NCBI RefSeq assembly: GCF_030247185.1
Contig: NC_080572.1
Location: forward strand, 303,787,656-303,851,655
Reading direction: 5' to 3'
DNA: 64,000 bases
Origin: Malaya genurostris
Lineage: Eukaryota > Arthropoda > Insecta > Diptera > Culicidae
Part shown: in pieces, positions 1-12,200 of the stretch
Numbering within the stretch: position 1 is the stretch's first letter
Layout of the letters: every line of letters starts with the position of its first letter
The notes under the pieces: model-generated
The model's database searches: none
Seen by the model: the letters and a program-made list of their open reading frames with translations, nothing else
What the model was told of the DNA's origin: nothing
Program-made: the position numbers and the translations under genes

Positions 1-640
1 TTGTGACAGAATAAGTTCGTGCAGTAAGATGCAACAAGCAAAAGCATTTCAATTTGTGTATTTCAATTAAAAGCTGTGATTACGAAATGGAACAAGTTTC
101 TCAGCGAAACGCGAACGACAGGATTAAGCGCAAATTTAACGTTTATTGGGGGAATTTTCGTTTGCTATTCATTAGCTGTAGACAATAATGTAATTATTTC
201 AATTCTTCTCGAATCAAAACGAGCATGCTTCCGTATTAAGTATTCTAAAGATACACACGTTTAGATGTTATCCTTTATTTTAATAATATTTTAATTAGAA
301 CTACTGTAACTGCATTTCTTACGACAATAGTTTATGCTTGGTGTTTTTTCTGTTAATAGTAAGTAATACATAGGGTTTTTAAAATATGTATGATAAAACA
401 CGATTTTAATAATAAATTGCACGAGCTTTAGTCCATTCCGAAAAAAATCAATCTTGTTTCCTTTCACCTGAAAATCAATCGCATTGGCGTATTGTGGGAT
501 TAGCATTAAGCATTTTACCCTCTGCATCTGTTCTTAAAAGCTTTTCATCTCAGCAACTTGTAACCCGGTCGGATACCGAAAGTTCTAACTTTTATTGGCT
601 TAGATTATCTGATCCGTAAAGCCAACTCTAAGAAAAATAT
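1..640. other. Intergenic, nothing recognised
   Basis: AT-rich sequence with only short chance reading frames. I see no domain, splice-flanked exon or repeat end here. Confidence 0.5.
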
Positions 641-642
641 TT

Positions 643-1045
643 TAAAGGGTGATTTTTTTTTGCTGGTATCTTTTTGGCAACACTGGTTTTAACAGATCAC
701 GCGTGAATTGTGTCTTGTGTCATTGTGAAACTTTTTCAGTTTGGTCTATAATTTAATCATGAATCGACTCGCGAACGAACAACGTTTGCAAATTATTGAA
801 TTTTATTGTCAAAATTCATGCTCGGTTAAGAGATTAAAACATCCACTTTTTTATCGAAAAGTTGTGTTCAGCGACGAAGTTGTTTGAATGGATACGTCAA
901 CAAGCAAAATTACCGCATCTGGAGTGAAGACCAGCCAGAAGCATTGCAAGAGCTACAAGCCAATTGACATACTGGAAGCCAATATAGAAGAATTTTCGTC
1001 GTGAAATATGTTGGAGAGAGTGCGCCATGTTCTCTGATTGTCTTG
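643..1045 (+). pseudogene. Internally deleted Tc3-like (Tc1/mariner) transposase relic
   Basis: The segment begins with a GGGTGATTTTTTT inverted-repeat-like end and a start codon at 759. The first 20 or so codons read MNRLANEQRLQIIEFY, the N-terminal helix-turn-helix start of a Tc3-like transposase family common in insects. The frame then jumps across a large deletion to FYRKVVFSDE, the region of the first catalytic Asp, and to NGYVNKQNYRIWSEDQPEAL in another frame. It then jumps to a C-terminal piece resembling DILEANIEEF. At about 1,045 it runs into an unrelated repeat, so the right inverted end is missing. The element cannot make a transposase. Family identity is from remembered motifs of this family; the deletions and frame changes are visible. 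Confidence 0.7.
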
Positions 1046-1490
1046 CAAACTGTCAAACGGTTACTAAAATTTTCAGTAAGAGTCTTTTTAATAACCAAGC
1101 GAAAAAAATCTTAAACGGTTCGTCGAATGGATTAAGGTACAGGTGCATAAGTGTTTAAAACATTAGAACTACTCAAAGTTTTTTGGTGACTTATAGACAG
1201 AAAATAATTTCATTTCAATGTCCACTTTCGGCTATATCGTCTGAGGGTAGGTACTGGTGGACTCGACGGATTGTAGTATGTCCTGGAGGGTCAATGAATG
1301 TGCAATGTCTCCGTAAAATCGCAATAAGTTCCGTTTCGGAATGTTTGACCAATGTTACCGTCAACCAGGATCCGATATGAGTTTTTTGGCCATCGACTAA
1401 CAAAATCGACAAATAAGATTTTACTAACCAGTCTTGAAAAATCTGCATTTTTGTATTGGTTTTCATAAAAAAAAACAGTTTTGATCTCAT
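1046..1490. repeat. Degenerate copy of the middle of the 51.2-kb TA-target MITE
   Basis: Several blocks match 51,445-51,720 in the same order: CTGTCAAAC, the tract around AACGAAAAAAAT, the stretch ending GAGGTACAGGTG, and TGGACTCGACGGATTGT. Neither terminal repeat is present. The reading frames here appear to be chance. Confidence 0.55.
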
Positions 1491-1860
1491 ATAGAAAGGC
1501 TATGCAATCACCGACTTTTTAACCGAGGCCATATACCATTCGACTCAGCCTGTGTGTGCGTCCACCCGCGTGTGCGCATGTGTGTGTATGTGTGCGTGTA
1601 TGTGTGTATGTGTGTGTATGTGTTTATTCCGATCCGACTTCCGGTTCCGGAGATACAGGATGATATGTGCCAAAAAATTGAAAAAATATGCATTACTTTT
1701 TTTTACTGCGGTACCATAGCCTGCTATTGAATGTCATTTGGATCCGATTTCCGGTTCCGCAGTTATATGGTAATATGTGAAAATTCTAGAAAAAGTTTGC
1801 ACTCAATTATCTCTGAAACAGCTCAACCGATTTCCTAAGATTCAAATGAAAGGTCTTATA

Positions 1861-2843
1861 ACAGTTCGGCTGAAAAGTTCGTATCGTTTAATAGAAACAC
1901 ACATTTTTTTGCCAAAATTCGTTTTTATTATTCAACATAATTGCCATCAGAGGCGATACAGCGATTATAGCGATCTTCCAACTTTTCGATACCATTTTTG
2001 TAGTACGATTCGTCCTTTGCCTCAAAATAGGCCTCAGTTTCAGCGATTACCTCTTCATTGCTTCTAAATTTTTTACCAGCGAGCATTCTCTTGAGGTCTG
2101 AGAACAGGAAAAAGTCACTGGGGGCCAAATCTGGAGAATACGGTGGATGAGGGAGCAATTCGAAGCCCAATTCGTTCAATTTCAGCATGGTTTTCATCGA
2201 CTTGTGACACGGTGCATTGTCTTGATGAAACAAAACTTTTTTCTTCTTCAAATGAGACCGTTTTTTTGAAATTTCGTCCTTCAAACGCTCTAATAACGCT
2301 ATATAATAGTCACTGTTGATGGTTTTTCCCTTTTCAAGGTAGTCGATGAAAATTATACCATGCGAATCCCAAAATACAGACGCCATAACCTTACCGGCCG
2401 ATTGTTATCATTGTTGTCATTGAAAATCATTTTGTGGATTTTTTTCACGTTTTCATCGGTAACAGCCTCTTTTGGACGTCCACTGCGTTCATCGTCTTCG
2501 GTGCTCATATGACCAGTACGAAATTTTGCAAACCACTTACGAATTGTTGCTTCGCCCGGTGCAGAGTCTGGATAACACTCATCAAGCCATTTTTTGGTAT
2601 CGGCGGCACTTTTTTTCATCAAAAAGTAGTGTTTCATCAACACACGAAATTCCTTTTTTTCCATTTTTCTCACAATAACAAAAGTAGCTTCACTCAAAAT
2701 GCAATATCTCACAAACTAATAATCAGACAGCTGTCAAATTTATACACGTATCTTTTGAAGGTTGGTACTAACTGAAAATGGTATGGATTTAATTCTAGTG
2801 GCGCCCTCTCATAGAAACGATACGAACTTTTCAGCCGATCTGT
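1861..2843 (-). mobile_element. mariner element with TIRs and TA target duplication
   Basis: The inverted ends share CGGCTGAAAAGTTCGTATCG, and the outermost bases are ACAGT/ATCGG. The element is flanked by TA at 1,859-1,860 and 2,844-2,845, as expected for mariner insertion. At 983 bp it is about 300 bp shorter than a typical 1.3-kb mariner, because the transposase gene is internally deleted. It sits inside a family P repeat copy. Confidence 0.85.
1928..2664 (-). pseudogene. mariner transposase, internally deleted, first catalytic Asp lost
   Basis: The N-terminal part starts MEKKEFRVLMKHYFLMKKSA at 2,664 and carries the helix-turn-helix with GEATIRKWFAKFR. Around 2,405-2,410 the frame breaks. 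Reading resumes in another frame at GKVMASVFWDSHGIIFIDYL and continues to the C-terminal NRCIASDGNYVE. The second catalytic Asp is present in HQDNAPCHKS and the third in PPYSPDLAPSDFFLF, giving DD34D spacing. The segment with linker, second helix-turn-helix and first catalytic Asp (about 105 residues) is missing. The copy is therefore inactive, though its ends could in principle be used by an active enzyme elsewhere. Confidence 0.88.
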
Positions 2844-3031
2844 TAGTTTCCAAAACATTCGTGAAACATTTTATCTGGATCCGACTTCAGGTTCTGGAAC
2901 TAAAGCGTGATAAGTGAAAAATTACCAATTTCAGTAGTCGATGGTCAAAAACAGGTACAAATCCCATAAAACTGTCTGATAAATTTTTCCAGTTTGAAGA
3001 GCTTGTTAGTTTGTGGGTATAAACTTCGGTA

Positions 3032-4317
3032 CTAAAGCTTGCTTCATTTAGAATTGGAACAAACTTTTGCTCATATTGTGGCGCTCCTGGTGGACGGATT
3101 TGGAAGTTCTTGGCGCCCACGTGTCGGAAATTTCGTCAGCTCCACGTATGATTTTTGACATTCCGCAAATCGACTGTACTTTTTAAGCAATCAACATGGA
3201 AGCCGAAAGAAGGGAAAAAATTGTGCACAGTTATTTGGAAAATCCATTGTGGTCTGCATCAGCCCAGAAATACCGTATGGTGCGTTATCAAAAGGTATAA
3301 GGAAACATTGACGACGATTCGGAAGCCTTAAGCCAATCGTCGGAGTGGAACTGTCGACCGGAAACTGCGTGGTAAGATTTTGAAAACGATTAAGAGGAGT
3401 CCTAATCTGTCGGACCGTGATTTGACCAGAAAATTCGGTGCTGCCCATAGTATCGTGAGGAGAACTCGACTCCGTGAAGGAATCAAGTCGTATCGAGCTA
3501 GCAAACAGCCAAATCGGACCATAAAACAGAATAGTGTGGTCAAAATTCGTGCTCAGAAACTATATGACCAGGTGCTGACCAAGTTCGACGGGTGTCTTAT
3601 GATGGACGATAGAACCTATGTCAATGATGACTTCGGGCAAATCCCAGGTCAAAAATTTTACTTGGCGACGGCGCGGGGGGGATGTTCCAGCCAAATTTAA
3701 ATTTGTCTTTGCTGATAAATTTGCAAAAAAATTTATGATATGGCAGGGCATTTGCAGCTGTGGCAAAAAAACGAAAGTTTTCGTTACAAATAAGACAATG
3801 ACATCGGAACTATGCCAAAATGAGTGTCTCCTAAAACGATTTTTTCCGTTCTCTCGATCCCACGACCATCCCGTAATGTTTTGGCCAGATTTGGCAAGCT
3901 GTCATTACAGCAAAGTCGTTCAAGAATGGTATGCAGAGAAAGGGGTCCAGTTTGTTCCGAAAAACCTTAACCCACCCAACTGACCCCAGTTCCGCCCTAT
4001 TGAGAAATACTGGGCAATCATGAGGAGGAGACTCAAGGCAAAGGGAAAGGTTGTCAAAGACATCAATCAGCTGCCGACCTAGTGGAATAAGATAGCTAAA
4101 ACGATGGACGAAGAAGGTGTGCGCCGGTTAATGATCCGTGTTACAGGAAAAATTCGAGAATTTCTTCGAAACCGTGACGAATAATTTTATCCTTATTTTT
4201 TCATAAAAGTATGAACAAAACGCTACATTTGTATAAAAAAAGATCTTGAATACAATAATAAATAACTGAAATACAGGTAATTGTCTTTGTTCCAATTCTA
4301 TCTGAAGCAAGCTTTAC
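3032..4317 (+). mobile_element. DD37E Tc1/mariner element, copy A
   Basis: The inverted ends read (C/G)TAAAGCTTGCTTC at the left, with the reverse complement at the right, followed by GAATTGGAACAAA on both sides. TA dinucleotides at 3,030-3,031 and 4,318-4,319 are the target duplication. Length is 1,286 bp, normal for the family. It is inserted in a family P repeat copy. Copy B at 41,945-43,246 is closely similar. Confidence 0.88.
3195..4184 (+). pseudogene. DD37E transposase pseudogene (copy A)
   Basis: Compared with copy B the N-terminal helix-turn-helix has lost about 28 bp near 3,265. This shifts the frame and introduces several stops. An extra G in the run at 3,673-3,680 shifts the frame again. 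Recognisable pieces are FDGCLMMDD with the first catalytic Asp, FWPDLASCHYSK with the second, and RPIEKYWAIMRRRL with the Glu. Exactly 37 positions separate the second Asp from the Glu, the signature of the ITmD37E group known from mosquitoes. In-frame TGA (3,981-3,983) and TAG (about 4,079) are shared with copy B. The gene keeps RAQKLYDQ, where copy B lost two codons. Confidence 0.87.
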
Positions 4318-4470
4318 TAGTCCTTATATGGGACCACAAGACCATTCATTTGAATTAAAATCGGTTCAGCCATTTTCGAGGAAAGTTGGTAAATCTTTTA
4401 TGTACCGAAAATGTAATTCTCTTTTTCCATTAATTATTGAATGAAACTTTAAAAGAGTAAAAAAATAAGA

Positions 4471-5200
4471 TAACGAATTCAATTCCAGTATGCTAGTTTT
4501 AATTTGAATAATAAAAGTTTAATAAAAGGTTGGACATTTGAATTAGACAGTTCCACCCCCTTTATGGTGGTACGCCTAAGGAGATGTGATATAAAAGCAA
4601 AACCAAAAAAAATATCGCTATGCATAATTATTTCCATGTAATATCCAAGATTATTTATTGAAGTCTGAAATGATTTGAACATCGAAAAGATTTTGTTTAT
4701 TATTTATTGGTAGGAAGTTTTTTTTTCTTGTTTACCATTTATAATTGTAGTTGAGGAAAATACATTCAAATATAACGATCGGTAATTTTCATTCAATTTG
4801 TTCAGGTTTGTTTCGAACACAGGATATCAAGAGGTGCGTGTACTCACTTTCACTGGCCATTTAATGAATGACGTAATCGTCTAGATAGTCCTCTTGGAAA
4901 GTTCTGTAAGGAATGCATTTATTCACTCTCACTTGCATTCTAGCATTCTAGCTTGTCATATATCATAGTTGAAACGCCTAATAAATCAACAAATGCACCA
5001 AAAACTCAAACTTACTGAAGCACATGTTGCCTAGTGTTGGATACAGATAAAGCAAAGCTTTTATCGAAAAAAACCTAACAACAACTATAATTAATCTATG
5101 TAAGTGTGCCCGCTTTAGATTATTGGTCACATTCTTGCGTGACAGAACGGCAATTCTACTGGTAACAAGCGTGACATCTACTCAACAATATCAATTCAGG
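4471..5200. other. Intergenic, nothing recognised
   Basis: AT-rich sequence without motifs or inverted ends that I can support. It lies downstream of the acetyltransferase gene's presumed 3' end. Confidence 0.5.
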
Positions 5201-5209
5201 ACATTATTT

Positions 5210-5215
5210 TTTATT
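5210..5215 (-). terminator. Candidate polyadenylation signal of the ATAT gene
   Basis: AATAAA on the minus strand, about 235 bases past the stop codon at 5,449. It is the first canonical hexamer I noted in a plausible 3' UTR position. AATAAA is frequent by chance in such AT-rich DNA, so confidence is low. Confidence 0.35.
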
Positions 5216-5448
5216 TTGTTTTGTTTTAGTAATATCATGCAGCCTCCATTTTATGATCTAAGAGTTATTATGCCTGCATACGATGTACGTGTACAAAATT
5301 TACTAGTTACTGAATCATCATTCATCAAGAACAAAAAAAAAATGCTAAGAAGTTCTTATTGATCTAATAATGCATAGAAGACGATGGTTATCGCATTTTA
5401 CAATCCATTCCATTTGTCTGGGGCTGCTGGTACTGAAACCGAGGGGTC

Positions 5449-6205
5449 TTACCAGAGTCTATTGTGATAGAACTTGAGATCAAAATGTCCGTGCTCGGTT
5501 AGATGGCTACTTTCGGAACCCTTGGAATGGACCGACTCGTTATCATTGTCGTTCAAACTGTTCTTCGTGCTGGACTTGCCAATTGGTCGGTTTATTTTGA
5601 CCGAACCGAACCCTTCGTTTTCCTCCTGGTCGAATTCCATCTTCGCGGAGGGTGTCACGGCGGCCCCAACACCGGACGACATGTTCTTCATACCGGTATG
5701 TTGTTTCGTGTACCGGACTGGTTTTCTCGGTCCGGGGTGTTCTGGGGTTTGCTGCTGACTGATCGATTGGGGAGAAGCAGAATTTTCACGATTAATCATC
5801 ATTTGCTGCTGCTGCTGTTCCGGTGACTGATGGATCAGCTCAAGATGATGCGGATGGAAGCTGTACGGATCTGGATCGGCCAACGGCTCTGGAATTTCTC
5901 CGTATTCGTCGGCAAACTTCACCTCCTGACCGGGTTTATGATGGTGATGGAGGCGATGGTAGTCAACGTAGTCGGATGGTTCCGACATATTTAAATTTTG
6001 AAGCTTAACCGATAGGACATCATCAGCAACATCATCATGGGCTGGATTATTGTGCTCTTCCGGTTCCTCCGGTTCCTGCTGGTCTGGCTCTTGCTGGTGA
6101 CCGTTGTCATGATGATGATGGTGATGATGATGATGATCGTTTTCATAATCATTATTGTTAGTGGGAGCGGATGGAGGCGCATGATGGTTGTTAGTGGGAG
6201 AAGTG
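5449..6205 (-). CDS. ATAT terminal coding exon 7 (His/Gln-rich tail)
   Basis: Acceptor TGTAATTGTGTTTGCAG precedes CACTTCTCCC. The exon encodes 251 residues and the stop. It has a run of nine His (from ATG/GTG repeats near 6,105-6,150), EEPEEHNN acidic/Asn stretches, a Gln run, then more ordered GMKNMSSGVGAAVTPSAKME and GSVKINRPIGKSS blocks, and a final HFDLKFYHNRLW. An ATG inside the acceptor tract creates an apparent longer frame starting MCNCVC, which is intron. The codon-aligned trinucleotide runs suggest length polymorphism of the tail. Confidence 0.88.
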
Positions 6206-9200
6206 CTGCAAACACAATTACACAAACCATTGTTTTGCTTTCATACTCAAATCTAACAAGATAACTAAGAACACGTCTTGAGAAACAAAACAATTTCAAC
6301 AATCTTCAATCTTCAATCTTGCGACACAATGGGGCAAACACAGGTGGTGCAAATTTCATGGCTTGCTGTAATCAAAGTTTCGTAAACCCGATTCAGCACG
6401 TGCTTTAATTCAATGAAAACTAGATCAAACTGTATGACGACGGCAAACACGCGCTTTGGGAAGCTACCTAAGAGCAGTTCCAGGAATGAGTAGACGAAAA
6501 AGTGACAAAATCAGAATCGACCTTTTCCGATTTGGATGAAACTTTGCACACGGCTTCAGTATGGCAAACCATAAGATTTGAACCGATGGAGAGGTCAATC
6601 CGACTCATGACTAATTTTTGAAAAGGGCGTATGTATTTTTTCATTTCACAAAAATTGTCTTTTTCAAATCGTTGTAACTCGGAAACCGTTAATTGTACAA
6701 AAATGGCGTACAGGAAGAAGTTGTAGGGAATCGATTGGGCACTCTAAAAAAAATATACACTGAAAAAAAAGGTTTGATTTTTTTTCTCAATAATTACAAA
6801 ATAATCCGAAAAAGTTAAATAAAAAAATTCAGGGACTTAATTTTCTTGATAATTTTTATTTTAAAGCTCTTATTTAAACCTACAGATTGATGGCTATCCC
6901 ATCCGTGCCTTTTGAAATATGAAGAAGTTACAGCTAAAACAGTTTACGGGTGCATGCAAATGATCAAATTCTTCTCGTTGTAATTCGGAAACCGTTAATC
7001 GTACAAAAATGACGTCCAGGAAGAAGTTGTAGGAAATCAATAGGGCACTCTAAGCAAAAATATACACTGAAAAAAGATTTGATCAATTATTTCAAAATGA
7101 ACCAAACAAATTAAATTTAAAAAAAAATCAGGGGTGGAATCATGTAAGGTGATTATCACCAAGTGATTATCACTTTTGAAAATTTGGAATCACGTAAGGT
7201 GATAATCACCAAGTTCTGTCACCACTGCTGAGAGGCTAACATCACTATCAAACGTTGGCATTACGTAAGGTGATAGTCACCACGATTTAATCACCTTCAT
7301 GTCAAAATAGAGGTGATAGCAATTTAGTTATCACTTTCAGTAGTGATTTGATTTTTTGAGAAGTGGCTTTATAAATTATTGTCCGTTAGGTGAATTTTAA
7401 GCCACTGATATAAAAATAACTTACCAATATTGGTCGGAGAGGATAATTTTTTTAATGAAATTCGTACTCATATTGTGTCAAAATTAAATACCAAAATGAA
7501 AAGTAACTTAGTTTATATAGTATAAAGAATTCATAGAATGAACGGTAGTATTTATCAATTAAATCAATTCATTTATGTTCTAATTATTATTTGAAGGAAT
7601 ATCATTGGGGTATTCGTAAAGTCAAAGATAAATTGCTTTCTGGAAAAGTGATAAGTTTATGAATGTAGACATCTCCTGTTGCACATAACGTAACATAAAA
7701 AAATCTATGCCAACATTTTCAGTAGAATTAGATGGCCGTGACTTAGTAAGCGACATATCAGTCTTGTTCAACTGAACGAGTAAATAAGATTAAACTGCGT
7801 TCTTAATTTTCTTCTTGTGAGTTGAACTAAATAAGGCAATATTTTTGGACAATTAGTTGCTGCTAATCATAGTGGATATTCGTAGTACCGGTGGGTAAAA
7901 TTTCCAAAATGGAGGTAGCATTTGAAAGCTCTGTGAAATGCCATGATCGTAAAGTGAATGAAAACTATACAAGAAATTATTTAACGGATCTTTCTCATTC
8001 GAGAGGAATGCCATCCGTTGTGAAACATCAAGAAGATCTAACAATTCGTGTCATTTCAAAGCTAGCAAATTTATCCCAAAGAATTGACTGTGACATTGAT
8101 TTCCATTGAAAAATAAAAATCGGCGCTAAATTAAACCAACAAGTGATTTTTTTTTATTTGTTTGTGCGCAGGTAATTTTTTTCAACGTTACTCTTCGATC
8201 CATACAAATCATCATTGATAAACATGACTCGAATTGATGAAAAAAATTGAAAACTAAAGGAATAAAACTTTAGATTTTAAAATATTATATGGGTATACGC
8301 CACTTTCATATGTTACTCCTCCTAATATCAACGGTATACGCCACATTCATATTTTACTCCTGAAAAATTGACGTTTCTTGACAGGTGATAAATGGAGTGA
8401 AGTTGGCTCAATCACCGGTGATGGTGATAGGAAAAGTGATCACCTTCGGTGATTCCAAACATTCTGGTGATCACCTCGTTATCACCAGGAGGTGATAGTC
8501 ACTTATCACCTTACATGATTCCACCCCAGGGTTTAGAGTTGTTTTTGATAATTTTTATTTTAAAGCTCTTATTAAAACCTACAGATTGATGGCTAACCCA
8601 TCCGTGCCTTTTGAAAAATGAAGAAAAAGGAAAAATTTTTTGAAATGCAAAAATACATACGTCCTTTTTAAACATCAGTCGTGAGTCAGTCGGATTGACC
8701 TCTCCATCGGTTCAAAACTTATGGTTTGCCATACTGAAGCCATGTGCAAAGTTTCATCCAAATCGGAGAATCTGATAATCTACTAAGCATTTCTGGAATT
8801 GCTCCTAAAGCAAATTTAAAATCACACACCTGTTTCTACCTCATTGAAAATCGGCTCACAAAATTCCATCGTGCTAAAGCTATCTACCAAGCAAATAAAA
8901 AAAACCGGTAAGGGAAATGATTTTATGGAATAGTTTGGGACAAATAAAACACAATTTCTTTTCTAGTTTTCCAACAATTAGATTTTAATTTAAAAAGAAA
9001 ACAATACAATTTATTAGACCTCGGAATAAACTGATATGTACTCGCAAAAGAGAGAGTGAAAAAAACGTAATTTGCTAAACGTTAGCAGACAAACTGATGT
9101 TGGTAAAAGTTAATATTGCAAAAGTAGCAATTTTTTACACTCTTTCACAGTTGAATTGCACAAAGATTCATTGAGTGGGTTTCTTATGAAATAGTCAAAA

Positions 9201-12200
9201 ATAACAAAAAAATGGTGAAACAAATCACAATAATTTAGAATGCGGGGTTGATAATGAAATAAGTTTAAACCATAATAAATAGCTATCCTTTGTTGCGTTA
9301 TTGCTAAATTGGTTGGAGTGTTGTTGTAGGGATGGACTATATAAAGTTTCTGAAAATGAAAAAAAAGAAAAGAAAAGCAAGCAAAATAAATCTCAGCCAA
9401 TCGATTTTGTGAAACAAAATAAAAATTAGCTCCGAGACGCATACACTTTGATGTAAGTTTATATTTATACTTTGAATCGTCTTACCTGTTAGGTTCGGTA
9501 GCCACAGTATTTGGACTGTTGTGAATTATCTGAAATTAACAACAATAATAATTGATATAGTTAGGAAACCATCACAGCTAAGAAATGTGTCAGATTGAAA
9601 TCATAATTTGCTTTTACAATTGCAGCGTGCAGATAATTACACTCGACTGCTCGTTCTGAATCGTACAACTAGGCGTCATTCGCACAGCAAATAGACCACT
9701 TCCGATCCTTAAAATTGATCATACCGGAATGATTTGCTTGGCCATAGTTTTCGTTTTTATTCGTATAATACGTGCAGAAATTATCCGTGGGTTATTCCGC
9801 TGAAAGCCCATCAGAAAAATTGCTTTGCTCTAGATAGAGAACTCTCGTGTCGCGCGTTATTAGGAACCGGACAAGAAGAAGAAAAACTAAACTTAGAAGT
9901 AACTAATCCACCTAGTGGTGCGATAATGCCTTTCTCGTGTCATTCAAGCAGTCCCATAAAAACATATTTTTTTCGTTAGGATAATTTCTGACACGAATTT
10001 GGGCTGATTCTAAACACAAATTTATTCATATTGTTTCGCTTAGTTCAGAAAAGCACTTACGTCGTATATTCGACAACATTCTGGAAACCAAAACTATCAG
10101 CAATAATATATATGAACTTGATCATTGGTTACTTTCTAAAAAAAAGTATGGAGAGAAAAAATCGCATTTTGTCGGTTACGTCACTTATACCATTATATTT
10201 CCAGAACCGGAAGTACCAGCTACTTGATCTTTGAATTTGATAAAATTGATTCAGCCATCTCCGAGAACATTGTGCGGAGAGAAAAATCTCTAAAAAAAGA
10301 GCACACACACAGACATTTTCCTACCTCGTCGAGTTAAGTCGAGTGGTATATAACGCTAAGGGTCTCCGGAGCTTCGATCGAAAGCAGGTTTCTTCAGCAA
10401 TTCTTTTACCCAGAAGAAACTAGGACAGTTTTTCGCTTTTAGAGCCAGTTCATGACCAGCTTATGATTGGACCAGAGATGCCAGGTAATTTTTTCAAAAA
10501 TCAAGCCAAAAACCTGTCTGCCAAAAATCTGTGCACGTTTCCCGTACCATAATAGCTGATCGGAATCATTTTGGTGAGCAAAAAAGGACCCAACGGCTCT
10601 GTACTTTTTAATGCACAAATTGTGATCGATTTCAAAAATCTGTGTCTGTGGAAATCTATGATCATTTTCTGAGATCTGTGAAAATTTGTGCCATTTTTAA
10701 AATCTGTACAGAAAGTTGAAAATCTGTAAAACACAATTTTATCTGTGAACTTGGCATCTCTGGATTGGATGAAATTGATTTGACACGACTTTGAAATTTA
10801 TGTTACTTTAGGGTAAACAAAGTGTTGTTAGGATTACCCGCATTGTTTTGAATTAGAAATTCAAGAGTAACACTAGCAGAGTGACAAGTCGATTGTCGAT
10901 TTCGGATTCCCGATTTTTTCCCAGTTTGCGAGATAAAAGTTCCCGGTTTTTGAATAGGCCTAAATGGCCTCTGTTTAGCTTTTTCAAATACTCGTATAAT
11001 TCAAGCTTTGAACATATATCTCATGTCAGAAAAAGAACATTATACTAGGGCCGCTAATAGTTCAGTATTGAAAGATTAGGAACAACCCTTCTCCCGTAAA
11101 ACCGATTCCAGCTAACAACATATACAACATATTCTTTCAAAATCAAATTTTAGTGACACAGGCAAAATTCTTCCAAAATTCCTGAAATGGATGTTTGTCC
11201 CTCTGGGAAACTAACAACAATCTATGTCTGCAATTTCGTACTGAGCTTTCTTCATTTCGCCCGAAAATGAAAGTCGAAATTTCAGTTCGATGTGAAAATT
11301 ATTGACGGCATGATTAGCACTACGAGCCTAACAAAATATCGTTATTTCCAGGGCTTTGGCCATGGTTCGAAAAATTGTCATATGAACATACGCTGTTTTA
11401 ACTGTGGTAATCCGTTTGCAAACAAGCCTGTTAAAAAAATGAAACTATCAGAGGAATTTTCATGCAAAACTCGACAGTTCAATTTGAACTGCTCTGCACT
11501 GATGAGTCAAAGACGAATCGTAAAGAAATTTCAAAACGGTTATGTGACCTAAGCACCAACGGGAAAACCACTAAATGATTCAGTTATGGACAATGTCATG
11601 TCAGACAAAAAAATAAATTCTTATTCTAGCAAACCAATGCAACAGTTGTGGTGAACTGATTACTCAAACAGACTTTGATCATCTACCAATAATATCCAGG
11701 ATTTCAAATTAAGCAATGATTTCAATTAGTTATATATTCTCAAACCTAAAAAAGTTACAGCAGAAGCGTCCAAATGAAGCTTGTTTTTCATTATAAGCTT
11801 TCATTGTGCTGTTATTGATAACACCTAAGAAAGCTGTGGGGCTTTCTGAATGATTTGAAACTGCTGTTACTGTTTCATCATTTTTGCAAAATTGGACATT
11901 GTTTCCTACTGTTAACTTATGCCGGTTTGGAATTAAAATTTCCGGTTTTTCCGATGAAACCAAATTCTCGACTTTTTCCCGGTATTCCCAATTTTCCCGG
12001 CAGCTTGCCACCCTTAATAGATTCTAAAATGACTTTTGTTGATAAAACAATTTTGTTGCTGTTTTCACGATCCATACACAACTAAAACATTAAGCATTGC
12101 CTATGTTCGATTAGTAGGGGAGACCGGGGCTAGTTGGCCGAACTGCCGATTGGCAGAATAGCTTTCCTGAAAAGGCTATTATGCGCAGTGGCGACATCTA

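Larger units (their letters stand above)
1495..4470. repeat. Family P dispersed repeat copy, split by two DNA transposons
   Basis: Blocks typical of the family lie outside the two inserted transposons: AGAAAGGC at the left edge, ATATACCATTCGACTCAG, a GTGTGTATG microsatellite (about 1,550-1,625), and GATCCGACTTCCGGTTCCGG-type units near 1,640, 1,745 and 2,878. GGTTCAGCCATTTTCGAGG follows near 4,365. The mariner at 1,861-2,843 and the DD37E element at 3,032-4,317 interrupt it, so the repeat is older than both. The right edge is approximate. Confidence 0.6.

Noticed and set aside
6206..6225. MCNCVC start of the long minus-strand frame on exon 7
   Set aside because: This ATG lies in the polypyrimidine/acceptor tract of the intron. 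Exon 7 starts at 6,205.
7891..8109. 72-codon frame inside the foldback element as a transposase
   Set aside because: No catalytic motif or helix-turn-helix, and far too short.
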